The translations under genes were made by a program, and so were the position numbers. A DNA stretch of 64,000 bases from Dysgonomonas sp. 520 (GTDB lineage: Bacteria; Bacteroidota; Bacteroidia; Bacteroidales; Dysgonomonadaceae): NCBI RefSeq assembly GCF_010501095.1, contig NZ_QVMP01000024.1, forward strand, positions 1-64,000, written 5' to 3'. Of the stretch, positions 62,514-64,000 are shown piece by piece; positions within the stretch are counted from its first letter, which is position 1, and the number at the start of each line of letters is the position of its first letter. The notes under the pieces are model-generated. The model was not told the origin of the DNA, made no database searches, and worked only from the letters and a program-made list of their open reading frames with translations.

Positions 62514-64000
62514 TTAGAAGTTAACATTTAATCCCAACATATAAGAACGAGCTGTCGGATAAGAAGCCATCCATCCATTATCGTAGTTCAAGATTTGTCT
62601 CATGTTAGAGAATGTATGCAAATTGTTAATACTTAAATTTACATTTACAGCACTTAAACCTAATTTTTTAACCAGTTCTTTATCCAGATTATATCCTAGA
62701 GTTATATTTTTTATCTGAACGTAATTTTGTTTTTTGTAATAACCATGTCCTAAAGTATTTACATAACCAGGAGAAACAATATCGGCATTTGTATTTTCGG
62801 GAGTCCAATAGTTTGCATCACGTACATAGTTACCTATACCGTATGCCCACGATCCAATATTAGCTAAATTGTCTTCGCGCCATACACCGAATACTCCATT
62901 TACGAGGAATGAGAAATAAAACTGATCATACGTAAATGTATTACCCATCGACATAGTGAAACTTGGTCTCTTATTACCTATGATTTTTTTGTCTTTGGCA
63001 GTTATGTACCCGTTTCCATCCGTATCTTCCAGTTTTGCTGATCCGGGTGCAGCTCCTTCTTGTATTTCTTTTTCAACTCCATTTTCATCCGTATAGAAAA
63101 ATTCATCACCTTGTTGCCAAATACCTACCACATTATAGTCGTAGACAACTTGCAGAGGCTTACCTATAAACCATTTGTTATTGATATCATCCGTTTTATC
63201 GTTCTCTAGTTCTACAATTTTATCACGGTTCAAGAAAAAGTTAAGATTAGTATTCCATCTGAATTTTTTCTGATCAATATTTACCGAATTCAATGTTATT
63301 TCAATCCCTTTATTACGCGTTTTACCAACATTATCCAGAATTCTGCTGAAACCATTCATAATAGGAACATTCCGAGACATAAGCAGATCGTGTGTATTAG
63401 AGATATATCCCTCAATGGTTCCGCTCAAGCGCCCTTTGAAAAGTTGAAAATCCAAAGCAAGGTTAGTGGAATAAGTAGTTTCCCACTTCAAGTTCGGATT
63501 ACCAACACCGTTACCAGGCAGATAAACTGTATTAGCCATATCACCTCCATCACCCCAGATATATTTTACTTTAGAATGGAGACGATCTTGCGAATTATAG
63601 TGACCTATCTCATTATTACCATTGGCTCCATACGAAGCTCTTAGTTTAAGCATATCTATCCAAGCAACATTGTCTTTTATAAAATTCTCTTCACCCACAT
63701 GCCAGGCAAGTGCTGCAGACGGGAAGAATGCATATTTATTATTTTTCGCAAAAACAGAAGCTCCATCAGTACGTCCGGTCACAGTTGCCAGATACTTTCC
63801 TTTATACGCATAGTTTAGTCGGAACATATAGGACATCATTGCATATTCATCTATGCCTGAACTTGCCTTTGTTTTCCGCTCAGCAGTAGCTATCATATTA
63901 TAGCCAGGGTCGTCACTTACAAAACCTTCTGCACTTGTCGAAGATGAAAGCGTTTTATTTTCTTCCAAACTAAATAATCCTGTTACATCGAACCGATGGT
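62514..64000 (-). CDS. SusC/RagA TonB-linked outer-membrane transporter (partial)
   Basis: The frame is open to the right edge, so this is the C-terminal part of about 495 residues of a protein normally near 1000. Barrel motifs of SusC proteins are clear: NYAYKGKYLATVTGRTDGAS, FPSAALAWHVGEENF, LKLRASYGANGN, YSTNLALDFQLFKGR, NKGIEITL, and the closing VNVNLSINNLHTFSN with terminal aromatic LGLNVNF. With SusD it forms the import complex for the oligosaccharide. The plug, signal peptide and promoter lie outside the window. Confidence 0.95.
   Translation of the reverse strand, partial: HRFDVTGLFSLEENKTLSSSTSAEGFVSDDPGYNMIATAERKTKASSGIDEYAMMSYMFRLNYAYKGKYLATVTGRTDGASVFAKNNKYAFFPSAALAWHVGEENFIKDNVAWIDMLKLRASYGANGNNEIGHYNSQDRLHSKVKYIWGDGGDMANTVYLPGNGVGNPNLKWETTYSTNLALDFQLFKGRLSGTIEGYISNTHDLLMSRNVPIMNGFSRILDNVGKTRNKGIEITLNSVNIDQKKFRWNTNLNFFLNRDKIVELENDKTDDINNKWFIGKPLQVVYDYNVVGIWQQGDEFFYTDENGVEKEIQEGAAPGSAKLEDTDGNGYITAKDKKIIGNKRPSFTMSMGNTFTYDQFYFSFLVNGVFGVWREDNLANIGSWAYGIGNYVRDANYWTPENTNADIVSPGYVNTLGHGYYKKQNYVQIKNITLGYNLDKELVKKLGLSAVNVNLSINNLHTFSNMRQILNYDNGWMASYPTARSYMLGLNVNF

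Overview
The window comes from a Bacteroidetes chromosome, most likely Bacteroidales. Genus cannot be fixed from sequence alone; the mix of SusC/SusD genes, type IX secretion (T9SS) sorting domains and moderately AT-rich DNA would suit a Dysgonomonas-like gut or environmental bacterium. Promoters fit the Bacteroidetes form (TTTG, about 19-20 bases, TAnnTTTG) and starts lack Shine-Dalgarno sequences.

Region 1 (1 to about 10.45 kb) is visibly more AT-rich and is the right-hand part of an integrated phage. It holds the tail end of an unseen gene, a small membrane protein (holin candidate), a GH19 endolysin, a block of small replication/regulation genes (winged-helix protein, PD-(D/E)XK-like nuclease, sigma-like protein, CxxC membrane protein), and small and large terminase genes. 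Two single-transcript cassettes point the other way with host-type promoters (59-aa acidic protein plus DUF5053; an 81-aa unknown). The element stops at the 3' end of a tRNA-Ser(UGA) gene, the expected integration site. The last 400 bases hold six TGCAGCC repeats and a degenerate, inverted tRNA-Ser copy. Capsid, portal, tail and integrase genes are not in the window and would have to lie further left.

Region 2 (10.48-18.75 kb) is core chromosome: tRNA-Ser, an M23 peptidase, coaBC, tag, a small HExxH membrane protein, an SPFH-like/GYF_2 protein, a GtrA-like protein, a bifunctional nuclease and rsmE. A 1.1-kb gene-free stretch and the rsmE downstream region carry small palindromic, MITE-like repeats.

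Region 3 (18.8-24.3 kb) is a GH3 glycosidase plus TonB-dependent receptor pair, divergent from a Nudix-type (NrtR/AraR-like) regulator. Three TGCGT-N7-ACGCA sites lie in the promoter region between them.

Region 4 (24.4-64.0 kb) is one very large polysaccharide utilisation locus of 21 genes, all on the minus strand. In transcription order: SusC (cut by the window edge), SusD, SusE-like, DUF4874/DUF4832 lipoprotein, CBM-FAD oxidoreductase, GH36-like, GH97, GH3, GH2, GH2, GH88/105, GH2, a GH35 fragment without its barrel, GH3, a run of six LamG-family secreted proteins (two with SGNH esterase modules, one fused to DUF4832, one reduced to its C-terminal part) and a 1362-residue GH3 with two discoidin domains and a T9SS signal. 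The enzymes suggest a substituted acidic heteropolysaccharide with galactose and uronic acid, probably acetylated. No recognised polysaccharide lyase or endo-acting hydrolase is present, which makes the DUF4832 proteins, with two conserved glutamates, candidates for a new glycosidase activity. Strong hairpins between SusD/SusE, SusE/DUF4832 and within the LamG run suggest stepped expression along the operon.
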